Assembly: GCA_900660155.1 (NCBI GenBank) | Contig: CABFPE010000005.1 | Location: 1,632,972 to 1,696,971, forward strand | From: Hofstenia miamia | Lineage: Eukaryota > Xenacoelomorpha > Acoela > Hofsteniidae | DNA length: 64,000 nucleotides | Direction of reading: 5' to 3' | Translations under genes and position numbers: made by a program | In this document: piece by piece, positions 12,501-20,952 of the stretch | Numbering within the stretch: the stretch's first letter is position 1 | How the letters are laid out: each line of letters starts with the position of its first letter | The notes under the pieces: generated by a model | What the model saw: only the letters and a program-made list of their open reading frames with translations | Database searches by the model: none | What the model was told of the DNA's origin: nothing

Positions 12501-15500
12501 TAATTGTAATTAAATAGCTAGGCAGTGTAGTCCAATAGTCTGCATTCGTATGCAGCCTCCCTTTCCTGTGAGTTATCACATTCGCAGAGAGTCTCCATGT
12601 AGAGTTCATCATTCAAATGGCGACAACTGCTCCATAAGAGAACAAATCTTTAGTAAGAACAAATCCAAGTAACGAGAAAGCAAAAGTAATAATATAGCAA
12701 TTAATTGACATTTAAGAATCGAATTTCCATGAGTGACTCCATTGCTTGACTTGAATAGCCAGAATCATGGCATTGCTAGGTGACTAGAACAAAAACACAA
12801 AAGTGACAGCATCATAGCCAACCTCAAAGAAGGCATCTGTTAATCTGACAAAGCACATAGGAATAAAACAAGACACAGTAAAGACAACAACAATCATAGA
12901 CAAATAAAAAGAACACAGTTCAACTGACAGTAAAGACCAGTAACCNTTTGACTTGTATTGACATTATCGAAATACATAAAATGCAAATATGTTTGCTGAA
13001 ATTTTGACAAATTTACCTGAAATATTTAATCTAATAGTGCTATCTCCTTTCGTATTGCTCATTGCCAAATTCGCGCAAAATAAGTGCATAAAGTTGTGTT
13101 TAATAACACAGTATCATGCATGGCCAATAATTAATAATTGCAATCTCATTTTTCACATGGTATATTGTATAAATCTTTGGTAATAGACGCATGCATTTTA
13201 CTCACAATTATGACGCTTTTGTAATTATGATTTATCAAGGAGGGAAAACTGTCAACTCTACCTGCCCGATTTTTCGAGTCATCAAGCGTTACCTATGGGT
13301 CAGGACTTAGTCAAAATACTTCAGAAAAGTCATTTTTCCTATAATTATACAGCTTCATGTGATGAAAGTACATTTCATATGAAAAAATATATACGGTTAT
13401 GCTAATTTAGAGGGGATGGGTGTATCAAGAACCTGACATGGTTCCGATGAAGGGTTGAAATGATTTCAAAAAATAAAAACGTTTGTTCTGTCTTAAGTCA
13501 AAATTTGTGATCCATCCAATCTGACATTTCAATTTTAAGTATGTAAAATCTTTGGCGAAATAGATTTTTTGAATTTTAAGCTAGCAAAGTTAAATGTAAT
13601 GCACAGTAAGTTATGTTTTAGAAATTCCTAAATATCATCAGCATACTTTTAATAATTGCATTTCGATGCATCTTGGTGATCTAATTTTGTATTTTAATAG
13701 CAAAGTTTTGTACAAATTTATATATAAAGCTGTCAGACTCAATAATTGTCAGGTTCAGGTGTTTAATGATAAATGTATTTATAAAATCATTTACTGCATG
13801 ATTTCCTCTGGAGATCCTAGCGCAACATCTGTCCCAGCACTTGTCTAAACATGATTGTTACTATTTTTACATTTTATCCACCCATTAAACGTTTTAAGAT
13901 ATTTGCTTCTTAGTTCTTAGGAAATTCCAATAAATATATATAAAGAATACGTATACCTTTACACCCTTATTAATTCAATAGTTACATAATTTATTTATTC
14001 GTGTGTAAACTTGTCTTAACGATGACAATGAGCACTAAACATCATGTGAAACCATGTATGAAGAAAGAGAATTTCAAATATTATATAAAGTTGATGAAAA
14101 TTCTGTATATTAAAAATATATTTCCGTCTAGCCTATACGTATTTCATAATCATGTAAAAAAAAATTTTAGTAGAATTTTTAAGAACTAAGTTTTTTTATG
14201 CAATATCGGACCTTTACAAATTAAATTAATTTCATTTTACAAAACTTAGTTCTCGAGAACACCTTGATCCAACATATTTCTGAATTACTAAATCTATTAT
14301 TTATCATTTCAAATAACCACTGCTGTTTTTAGGTAATTGCATATCATGTTTAAGTGATTCTCACAAACGCAATGGTCACATTCCTTATAGAGAAAGCAAA
14401 CTTACTCAACTTTTGGCAGATAGTTTAGGAGGAAATGGGATTACCTTAATGGTAAACAGACATTCACTTAGTAATTTATAAGTCTATTTTTTAAATTTAG
14501 ATTGCTTGCGTTTCTCCATCATCATTTGCCATGACTGAATCATTGAATACACTTCGATACGCCAATAGAGCCAAAAAGATTAAGAATAAGCCCTTCGTGA
14601 TTGTGGTAAGCCTTTATACTTTGCATGCATAAAAATTTAGCACATCAGCTATGTTTATCAAAAAATATGCAGAAAATGTTTTCGCTTGTATATTTGCTTT
14701 CTAAGTAAACTTACCATTATTCTTGAAAAATTCTTAAATACTTAGGATCCAAATGAAAAAGAAATAGTTGCTTTAAGAAGAGAGGTTGCAGCTTTACGTG
14801 GTGAAAACCAATATCTGAGGACACAGTTGAATGTACCAAAGGAGCAAACTTTTACAGGTAAGCACTAATTTTTTCAAGAACGTATATTCTGCTGAAAACA
14901 TATAGTTTTTATTTAATTTAAAATATTTTTCTCATTAATTGTTAGCTAGCTTTGCGATTTTCAACTTTGGTAGTTCTCTTGCTCTAATATTACTTCTGAT
15001 CTTGAGCTTTTGTCTACTTGGTCTTCTGTTAACCATCTTGATTTTAGCCCAACCAAGACATGTGGTATTTCCTTTTCTGCATCCCCCCCCTTCTGATCTT
15101 CCTCTTCCTGTGAACTTTTCCCCTCATCATACTCATCTTGGAGTTCAACTTGCTGATAACTTAAATTGGTCTGGTCATGTGTCCTTACGTCTCCGCAAAG
15201 CTAATTCCTCTTTGCCCTCTTCCCCAATGTTCTCTTTAATTCCACGGCTGCTGTGAAACTCGCTTTGTTCAAGTCCATTCCTCGTGCCATTCTTCTCTAT
15301 GCTTCTCCCTGTTGGTTGTTTCCAGAAGCATGCTTTCAAATGGATCTCTCCCTTGCCATACAAAGACGCCCTTCTCAAATTCTCCACCGAGCTTCAGGAA
15401 ATTTTTGTCTTTTCTCTTTGCTGAGCCCTTCTCCAACTTTGCCTACTCCTCCATCTGCTCTAATTTCCTCTCCTGCGACTATCCACGCTGTCGTAAAACT

Positions 15501-18500
15501 TTACTTGTTTTTATTTTTTTGTAGTGTATGCCTTCAACGGCTAAATAAAGTCATTCATTATTATTATTATTATTATCATAACATGATGCCAACAAGAGAG
15601 AGTTATGTTGTAGTAGTAGTAGTAGTAGTAGTAAATCGATATATTTAAAATAACACACAATAGTAAAAATATTTACAGTCAATAAAAACTATTATTAATA
15701 GGAGAAGGCATTGTATGAAGTACACGAACGATAAGAACAATGAAAGAGCATAGTACAAGATGAATTCTGAGAATAATTGTCAACAAATTGACGCCAGAAA
15801 TAATTCTTCGGTTGACGTTTCACAACTAGAGGTTTATTGAACAAATTGATAGAAGAACGAAGGTGAATAAAATTTGCTAGTGGAACAACCCTGTTGAAAA
15901 CGAAGTTAAAGGATTTAGCTTTCAAAAATGAAGCAGACTTAAACAAAGATGAGTTATTTGAACGTCGACCCGAGTGTAGTGCAATATAAATCGATAAAAA
16001 CTGGAACAAATCAAGATCATTACATCCATTTCTTATTAAAAAAATATGATGTCCAATAATTAAAGATAATAGGAAATTGGTAATAAATTCAAATCCAAGA
16101 GACTTTGTTTGTACCCGTACACTTGTGTTATCCATTTAGTACAACGACTCTGAAGAAATTCAAAACGTTTAGTTTCAGTAATATTTGCCGACCAAATAAT
16201 TGAACCATAGCAAAGACAAGACAAGATAATTGATTTGTATCGGGTAAGCTTAATGGAAATAGAGGTATCGTACGGAATATTTCATTTTAAATTGAAGAAA
16301 GATTGGTTTGTGGCTTTTAGCATTTTCTTTATATGAACTGACCAAGACAGATTACTGGAAAGCCATATTCCAAGGTCCTTAAAATCAGTGAATTATGGTG
16401 CAAATTCAGATCTAACTTCAGTGGTTGGAATTGCTAGCAGTTTTGACTTGTTAGTGTTGAAAAACATAAGATTGGTAGAAGCTCGCGTGCAGAGGTTTTC
16501 GTAGTCATAGAATAAATACGAAATATATCTTGAAGTAAGTTTTAAATCGTCTGCGAACAAAAAAGCTAGTGAGTAGCCACACACATTTAGGAGATCATTA
16601 ATAATGATTAACAGCAAAGGCCCAATAATAGAAATGAATATAAAAGATGAGCAGAAAGTCCTTGGAGCAAATCATTAGCAATTTATTCATCAACAAAAAA
16701 ATATAGAAAAATTGTGTTAGAATAGCAAGCAAGACCTAGAGAATACATTTCACATTATAATTTTCAATATGGCTATCTTAACACGGATGACTTCTTTAAT
16801 TCTTCTTTGAAAGTCTTACACAGTGGCACGGAGCTTGTCCTGTGGTATGTTTTCCTATTGCTGAAGTGACTGTTTGAGAGCATCAACACTTATGTGAGGA
16901 ACAGAGCAAGCTTTTGCCTCCAAAATGAACCACATGCAGAAATCCATTGGGTTCAAATCTGGTGATGATGGAATCAAAATATCGTCAATGTAACAATTTG
17001 AATTGATTTTAACCCTCTTTTTCAGTGATATCAGAGGAGACTTCCAAATCTTTGAGATTTCGGCCTACAACATAGCAGAAGACGGTTTTTCACGACAATA
17101 AACTGTTCTCAAAGAATCTGAGATGTTCTTTGGACTCTGTGTCAACATTCTGTCATTCTGACTGCTGAATTGGGCTTTGACAGCGAGTATTTTTTATTCA
17201 GAAATAATGATCCCCTCTCCTGGCATTCCAGATTTTGAATTTTGGAGAAGTTTTGCTATGTCCAGTCTCTTCTGTTTTTGAAGAAGAGTGAGGGCTTGAT
17301 GTTTTCTCATTTTGTAGGGAAACAACTAGAGATCTTTCCTAATTACAGTTCTTGTCGAAGTGTCGCTCACATTCATGTCTTTGACCAACTTTCGAATAGA
17401 CCTCTTTGGGTTTCTTCGCACCTTTTCACGAACATCCTAAATCATCTTTGTTCGAACAGATCGAAGTCTCCCATTTCGTGAACAATTTTTTGAGGTTCCA
17501 AGCTCTTGGAATCTATTCACAACATAGTAAAAGTAGATTTAGCCACTTTCAAAAGCTTAATTAACTGGCTCTTTGTTTTCCCAGCAAAATGGAGCTCGAT
17601 TATTGCTTCTCGCTTGCTCATTTCCTGGAAAACACAATTGGATTAGTGTATTACAAGATATTTATTAAGCTCAGATGTAAAGAACCTGTTGCTATATACA
17701 TCATTTTAAAGTTTGAAATATAATCCAGTAAAAAAGGTACTATTATATGTATATATTGAGAATTAAAAAGTAGTCCAAGGACTTTCTGTGTAACTGTATA
17801 TATACATATATATTTGAATTTTCATGTATACTTGGAAAAACCCATAAAATAGAATCTTTACTTTAAAATTTTGACAAAATGTGATAGATAAAAATTTCGA
17901 AAGGGATTGGGATGTTTGTTTGTGGCATTTGTAATTCACTATTTTTCATATGTTTTGAAATGAAATATGAGCCTAAACTTTTGATTATTCTCGTAATATT
18001 TAGGTACACTGAAAATCATGTTTAGTTTATTGTTACATATAAATACATGCCAATTTCTTAATGTCGTACCTTCTGTGGTTCATACACATTATTTGACATA
18101 GCGGCATCCTAAAAAAATTAAAATTTGATTAGAATATAGCATCATATATGTGCATATTAATGAGTGGACGAATTTAATGAAATGCTTCCCATTAGAGTTG
18201 GCAAAGAAAAGTGCTAAATTAAGAAAGTCAAAAGAAGAAACGACAGCGCCAGTAGAATTTCCTGAAGATGGGTCTTTGTACGAAATGGTTCAGGCCTATA
18301 TGATTGAAAATGAATCACTGCGAAAGGATACTGCTGAACTAGGTCATTGGAAAGAAAAACTTTCACGTCAGTATCAGGTAAATTTTCAAATTCATTATTT
18401 GTATTTAGGGTGTATGGTAATCTGTTTTACTATATTAAAGTTGTAACTGGTTACAGTTTAAAATTGAGATTTATTCCCTGAGCTAACTAAAAACTACAAT

Positions 18501-20952
18501 GTGGAATTTTTTGCAATTGAATAGATTTAATCGATGTAATTTTGATATTATATTCTTATTCAATATGTTTAGGAAGTGTCACAAGAAAACCATCGCCTGC
18601 AAAGAAAACTAGATGAAATGGAGGCACTAGTTTCTCAGGCCTTGTCTAGTAGCAACAATAAACTTCAAGTCAACAACCATCATACACCACCCGCAAAACC
18701 CGTAAGTTTGTTAGTAATTACTTAAAAATTTGTTTACTTTTTCCTTAAATTTTAGAATAATTTACCTCCTTTAACTTCTCCAAGAAGTCAACCATCGAAT
18801 TCTTTTAAAAGCAACACATTAAATTCAAACCCAGTAAATGGTACAACTGAAAGGGTCAGGAAAAAATCATCTCCAGTTCAAATTAATGAAAATATTGGAC
18901 TGCAAAAATCTCATTCGGTGCCAACAGTCACTGGTATGTACATTTTTGTTCTGATTGAATTTATTCCTTCCAAATTCGTCCTGTTTGTTGAACAGAAAAG
19001 CCAATAAAGAAACTGTGTTTTAATAAATGTTGCATGAATTACAAAATTCGCCAAACCTTTAATTATGAAAATTTATATGCATATTGCGAATTTACAATAC
19101 TTAAATAATTGTAGGAGAATCATTGTCTCTCCTGTTCATTAATAGAGATAGTTTTTATGGTCAAAAAGGCACCAATTTGATGTATTCTATGGGCGTTAAA
19201 GGAGAAAATAATTATATTGTATCTGCACTAACAGACATCTGTGATTGGTTAACATATTTTAGACTACGCTACGCTAAGCAATCACAGATATGCATTCTAC
19301 TGTTCATTATTCTATTTAAAATATTTATCAAATTAATGTTTATATTGTTGAAATGTATTGTTCATCATAATTGAAGTTATAAAGTTGAAAGAAAGATAAT
19401 ATATTTCAGTCCAGAACCAAGACTCAATTTTTGGTGAGTCCACATCGATATTCGATACAAATCCGGATTGATCTAGACCTCAAGTAATTTTAATTTAAGC
19501 GTCAATATTTCTGAACATTTGATTACTGGTTGTTTTAACCTACGTGCTCGAGTCTTTGTGGTAATTAAAATATAATATATCTTCATTGATGTTAGCATAA
19601 ATAAAAGTAATTCAGGGTGAAATTTTGTTTACATTCATATCTACCCATGCAAAGAAGTTATACGCGTTCAGCAAAAACAGTAGTGTTCAAGAGTTCGAGT
19701 CAGAATCCCTTCACGATAGCCAATAAGTAGTTAAGGCTAGTTGGTTGTTTTTCTGGTTTTATCACAAAATAATCCATATTTAAAGTTAGAATTATATTAT
19801 GAACTAGCATATAAGTCAAAGTGCAAATGAAATCCATAAGAAACGTACGGCATTAATTAAGTGTTTGATTTCATTATATTTCACTCCCAGCACACAAAAA
19901 ATAAGAATTTAGGAATAAGAATTTCTTTGAACTATGATATGATAAATACGCTGTAAATTAGAAATCAATTTGTATTTCAAAACAAGATTTTGGAGTATTC
20001 ACCATTCTTATTTTCAAAAATTTAACAAATTTAAAGAAATAATACCCACTTTAATAATTCTTAAGAATAAAATGACAAAATGCATTTGATGTTTTTTTAC
20101 CAATTGAATGCGTGATTGTTTGAAAAGGTGCCTCTTCAATGTTTAGCAGTAAATAGTTTTTTCAAAATTACCTAATAAAAAACGAAATAATTTTAACCAA
20201 ATTTGGAATCAGCATGTAAAATTTTATCTAAGAATTTGTGAAGTGGGCATATTAAAAAATACGACAATAATTATGAGTATATTTAAAAAAAATTATTGAT
20301 GCCATTAGCCCGTTCGAAATTACGTTTCTAAAATATTTCTAAAGCAGTTTCTTAATAATTAAGAAATTAATGTTTTCTTGGTAGATTTAAGATTAATTAG
20401 TATTAAAACTAAATTCACATTGATTAATGTTATTGATTAACTAAAAAAGAAAATGTTCAAAATTCGTTGTTGTTATTATATTTTTAGATGAAAGAAAAAA
20501 ACCTGCCAGAAAAACTTCCCAGCATCGGCCTTCCTTAGACTCAAGTAAGTTTACACTTTTATCCTACCATAAATGTAGTATTTATTTATTAAGTAACGTA
20601 ATGGTTGTATGGAGCTATTTTGTTTATTACGGTTTGATTCATGAAACAGAAATAAATACTAAAATGACTTATGTCATCTACATATATATTGGATCAATAA
20701 ATCAACTATTTATTCATCACATTTTAATATCATTCGTACGACTTTGTATACGTTGATTAATTGGACATTATTAATTTCAGGCGAAAATAGCTTTTATTTT
20801 TCTAACGGAAATTCAGGCGAGTATGTCAATTATAGTCTAGGATTTATCATATTTTAGATTATCTGACGGAAATCAATGAAAAGCTTCTTAAAGATATTAA
20901 GAATTTGGACACTGAAATTCAACAGTATCAAAAGAAAGTTAAATCCACCTGA
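1447..20952 (+). CDS. KIF12: Kinesin-like protein KIF12, 3' part (ten exons)
   Basis: ATP-driven microtubule motor of the KIF12 family. Exons: 1447-1582, 2511-2747, 14333-14451, 14501-14605, 14746-14857, 18196-18377, 18573-18701, 18756-18933, 20488-20544, 20868-20952. Every junction has AG/GT ends and the phases agree throughout. The joined protein shows the second half of the motor: VKDLLNP, switch I NEHSSRSH, switch [37 protein letters not shown] and [16 protein letters not shown] neck coiled coil ([16 protein letters not shown]) follows, then the KIF12-typical block [17 protein letters not shown], which resembles LYGMLQEFMLENERLRK as I recall it from human KIF12. The tail is Ser/Pro-rich and ends in a short coiled coil before TGA at 20950. 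The P-loop exons are upstream of the window. Introns vary from about 50 bp to 11.6 kb. Family assignment is from memory of the human protein. Confidence 0.9.
1752..2447. mobile_element. hAT-type MITE (696 bp)
   Basis: The left end CAGAGATGGAAGTG at 1752 is repeated as a perfect 14-bp inverted copy ending at 2447. The 8-bp flanks GACTGATA (1744-1751) and CTCTGTTA (2448-2455) match at 5 of 8 positions, as expected of an aged hAT target duplication. The interior has clustered TGCCC/GCCCC words and no transposase frame. It lies in the 0.9-kb KIF12 intron and makes up most of it. Confidence 0.7.
2511..2747 (+). CDS. KIF12: KIF12 exon: switch I and switch II
   Basis: Acceptor TTTCAG at 2505-2510, donor GTAAAC from 2748. 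Entering in phase 1, it reads [11 protein letters not shown], then NEHSSRSH (switch I, nucleotide sensing), FVDLAGSEK (switch II) and [10 protein letters not shown]. These are the most diagnostic kinesin motifs in the window. The following intron runs 11.6 kb to 14332. Confidence 0.93.
3090..3265 (-). repeat. Dispersed repeat rich in ACCCG/CGGGT words
   Basis: The reverse complement of this segment matches 7950-8245 in pieces: ATCAAATTGTCG, GTTTCGGGT, AGTAAATTTTC and GTCGGGT occur in both. It probably marks an old hAT-like non-autonomous element with CGGGT subterminal repeats; no clean ends were found. Similar words recur near 40500-40530. Confidence 0.45.
3667..3818 (+). other. Exon-like open segment of unknown origin
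   Basis: A good acceptor-like tract (TATTTTTATCTAG) precedes about 50 open codons reading [19 protein letters not shown] and onward to a TAG at 3816. It does not match kinesin. It could be a decayed transposase or gene fragment within the KIF12 intron. I do not recognise it, and it may be chance. Confidence 0.2.
5150..5420 (-). mobile_element. Penelope-like element fragment (reverse transcriptase)
   Basis: On the minus strand a frame reads [17 protein letters not shown], then [21 protein letters not shown]. It matches the palm motif of Penelope-like reverse transcriptases, whose usual form is [11 protein letters not shown], followed by a Y(I/V)D segment ([12 protein letters not shown]). Only about 90 codons survive. 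No GIY-YIG endonuclease or terminal repeat is visible. Its upstream end runs into a (TA)n tract at 5410-5465. It sits in the long KIF12 intron, opposite in strand to the host gene and to the other Penelope fragment at 9550. Confidence 0.75.
6800..7420 (+). pseudogene. Decayed secreted or cell-surface protein gene, family unknown
   Basis: A hydrophobic leader ([15 protein letters not shown], from about 6803) is followed by [18 protein letters not shown], a stop at 6986, and then a continuing frame with N-glycosylation sites and [16 protein letters not shown]. Near 7130, at a T-run, coding character moves to another frame: [21 protein letters not shown], then [15 protein letters not shown] further shift gives a Thr/Ser/Asn-rich stretch, [16 protein letters not shown]. 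Spaced cysteines, glycosylation sites and a Thr-rich stalk suggest the ectodomain of a surface protein. At least two stops and two frame changes argue for a pseudogene, although short unrecognised introns are possible. I cannot name the family. It lies in the KIF12 intron. Confidence 0.35.
7950..8245 (+). repeat. Second copy of the CGGGT-rich dispersed repeat
   Basis: Inverted relative to 3090-3265, and longer because of an internal stretch absent there. It contains repeated TCGGGT words (TGTCGGGTTCGGGT, GTCGGGTCGGGGTC). No transposase frame is present. Confidence 0.45.
8377..8571. mobile_element. Short hAT-type MITE (195 bp)
   Basis: The ends are CAGGGGTGTACTC (8377) and the inverted complement of CAGGGCTGTACTC (ending 8571), with one mismatch. 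The flanks TATGTGTC (8369-8376) and TATGTGCT (8572-8579) agree at 6 of 8 positions, a slightly decayed 8-bp target duplication. It is non-coding and has a G-run near 8402-8411. Confidence 0.75.
8990..9116. mobile_element. hAT-like terminal fragment
   Basis: It is dense in GGGAC/GGACC words and ends in CACACCTCTAG. That resembles a hAT terminus of the AGAGGTGTGCGGG kind on the other strand. I found no partner end, so it is likely a truncated copy. Confidence 0.3.
9483..9548. repeat. (TA)n microsatellite
   Basis: About 66 bp of TA with a few TG interruptions, directly upstream of the Penelope fragment that starts at 9550. The other Penelope fragment in the window also abuts a (TA)n tract. Confidence 0.95.
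9550..10470 (+). mobile_element. Penelope-like element fragment (reverse transcriptase)
   Basis: The first frame reads [15 protein letters not shown], then [16 protein letters not shown], the Penelope motif A with its catalytic Asp. After a frame change near 9815 it reads [26 protein letters not shown], given here only as the motif B region, and then [10 protein letters not shown]. Further decayed pieces ([24 protein letters not shown]) follow in shifting frames to about 10200, and weaker similarity runs on to about 10470. It has at least three frame changes. No GIY-YIG domain is visible. Assignment rests on the [12 protein letters not shown] and [11 protein letters not shown] motifs, which are characteristic of Penelope-like elements. 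Confidence 0.85.
10480..12086. other. KIF12 intron, mostly featureless
   Basis: No gene recognised. Between about 11240 and 11830 short open pieces ([18 protein letters not shown], then [16 protein letters not shown] and [19 protein letters not shown]) look like a decayed coding region in changing frames. I do not recognise the family. Confidence 0.3.
12087..13073. repeat. 127-bp direct duplication bracketing an N-flanked 731-bp segment
   Basis: 12087-12213 and 12947-13073 appear identical. A single N follows the first copy (12214) and precedes the second (12946). The 731 bp between them reads unlike its surroundings in composition and has no recognised gene. The pattern is typical of a scaffolding or local-assembly join, so the insert may be misplaced or allelic. 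Confidence 0.75.
13080..14332. other. KIF12 intron without recognised features
   Basis: AT-rich sequence leading to the acceptor at 14331-14332. No coding, RNA or transposon signature seen. Confidence 0.5.
14333..14451 (+). CDS. KIF12: KIF12 exon: microtubule-binding segment
   Basis: Acceptor TTTTTAG, donor GTAAAC. It reads [15 protein letters not shown], then [20 protein letters not shown] (loop 12 and helix 5 region, which contacts tubulin) and GITLM. It enters in phase 1 and leaves in phase 0. Confidence 0.93.
14501..14605 (+). CDS. KIF12: KIF12 exon: end of the motor domain
   Basis: Only 49 bp of intron separate it from the previous exon. It reads [20 protein letters not shown], then [15 protein letters not shown]: the last strand and helix 6 of a kinesin head, running into the neck. 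Donor GTAAGC. Confidence 0.93.
14746..14857 (+). CDS. KIF12: KIF12 exon: neck coiled coil
   Basis: Acceptor CTTAG, donor GTAAGC. It encodes [19 protein letters not shown] and on to [11 protein letters not shown], a heptad-patterned neck helix. It leaves in phase 1. Confidence 0.85.
14985..15577 (+). mobile_element. Degenerate LINE 3' end
   Basis: This segment is richer in C and T than its surroundings. In shifting frames it reads [46 protein letters not shown] and a QRR motif, the conserved blocks downstream of the palm in APE-type LINEs (HLG..L...L.W, KA...L, LY...LPxLxYASPxW, QRRA). The end is CGGCTAAATAAAGTCATTC followed by (ATT)n at 15557-15576: an AATAAA signal and a microsatellite tail, as LINE 3' ends often have. 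It is 5'-truncated, with several frame changes, inside the KIF12 intron 14858-18195. Confidence 0.7.
15557..15576. repeat. (ATT)n tail of a LINE
   Basis: Seven triplets directly after the LINE 3' end at 15556. A (TAG)n run follows 33 bp later at 15610-15633, which is the tail of the opposite-strand LINE. Confidence 0.85.
15610..16643 (-). mobile_element. APE-type LINE remnant, minus strand
   Basis: Read from high to low coordinates: [16 protein letters not shown] and FLFADDLKL (palm motif C, with FADD in place of YADD), then [49 protein letters not shown] and a C-terminal [12 protein letters not shown] cluster. The downstream part is open for about 146 codons (16135-15695). A (TAC)n tail, seen as (TAG)n on the plus strand at 15610-15633, closes the 3' end. 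The 5' side stops abruptly at about 16643, where a mariner begins. It has stops and frame changes. The architecture matches the remnant at 60-925. Confidence 0.75.
16643..17798 (-). mobile_element. mariner-like DNA transposon, internally deleted
   Basis: The terminal inverted repeats share the core CAGAAAGTCCTTGGA (16652-16666, and inverted at 17774-17788), with TA dinucleotides near both outer edges. On the minus strand the N-terminal helix-turn-helix reads [20 protein letters not shown], then [17 protein letters not shown]. The C-terminal end has [19 protein letters not shown], the third catalytic acidic residue in the usual SPDLNP-(D/E) context. About 100 codons around the second Asp seem to be missing between IDDIL and IPSSPDLNP. 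Several stops and frame changes show it is dead. It abuts the truncated LINE at 16643. Confidence 0.8.
18196..18377 (+). CDS. KIF12: KIF12 exon: family-specific stalk block
   Basis: The acceptor is weak (CCCATTAG) but restores the frame: the leftover G plus AG gives Glu, and the exon reads [15 protein letters not shown]. It contains [17 protein letters not shown], the strongest KIF12-specific similarity outside the motor, and ends SRQYQ before GTAAAT. Confidence 0.85.
18573..18701 (+). CDS. KIF12: KIF12 exon: coiled coil and linker
   Basis: Acceptor TGTTTAG, donor GTAAGT. It reads [20 protein letters not shown] followed by a Ser/Asn/His/Pro-rich linker. Phase 0 at both ends. Confidence 0.82.
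18756..18933 (+). CDS. KIF12: KIF12 exon: Ser/Pro-rich tail
   Basis: Acceptor TTTTAG, donor GTATGT. It reads [15 protein letters not shown], then [13 protein letters not shown], a low-complexity tail that is probably disordered. It leaves in phase 1. Confidence 0.8.
18934..20487. other. KIF12 intron without recognised features
   Basis: An 83-codon open frame at 19123-19374 has no recognisable motif. Nothing else seen. Confidence 0.5.
20488..20544 (+). CDS. KIF12: KIF12 exon: basic tail segment
   Basis: Acceptor TTTTTAG, strong donor GTAAGT. Short exon reading [19 protein letters not shown]. It enters and leaves in phase 1, so it fits directly onto 20868. Confidence 0.75.
20868..20952 (+). 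CDS. KIF12: KIF12 last coding exon
   Basis: Acceptor ATATTTTAG at 20859-20867. In the phase left by the 20488-20544 exon it reads [18 protein letters not shown], then [10 protein letters not shown] and TGA at 20950-20952, a terminal coiled coil. A second acceptor (TTTCAG, 20775-20780) would instead open a frame that stops at 20865-20867 ([14 protein letters not shown] and onward), a possible alternative 3' end. Confidence 0.75.

Noticed and set aside
15175-15387. Minus-strand frame over the plus-strand LINE remnant
   Set aside because: Antisense shadow of recognisable LINE blocks on the plus strand.
19123-19374. 83-codon frame in a KIF12 intron
   Set aside because: No homology recognised, and the flanking KIF12 exons join in phase across it.
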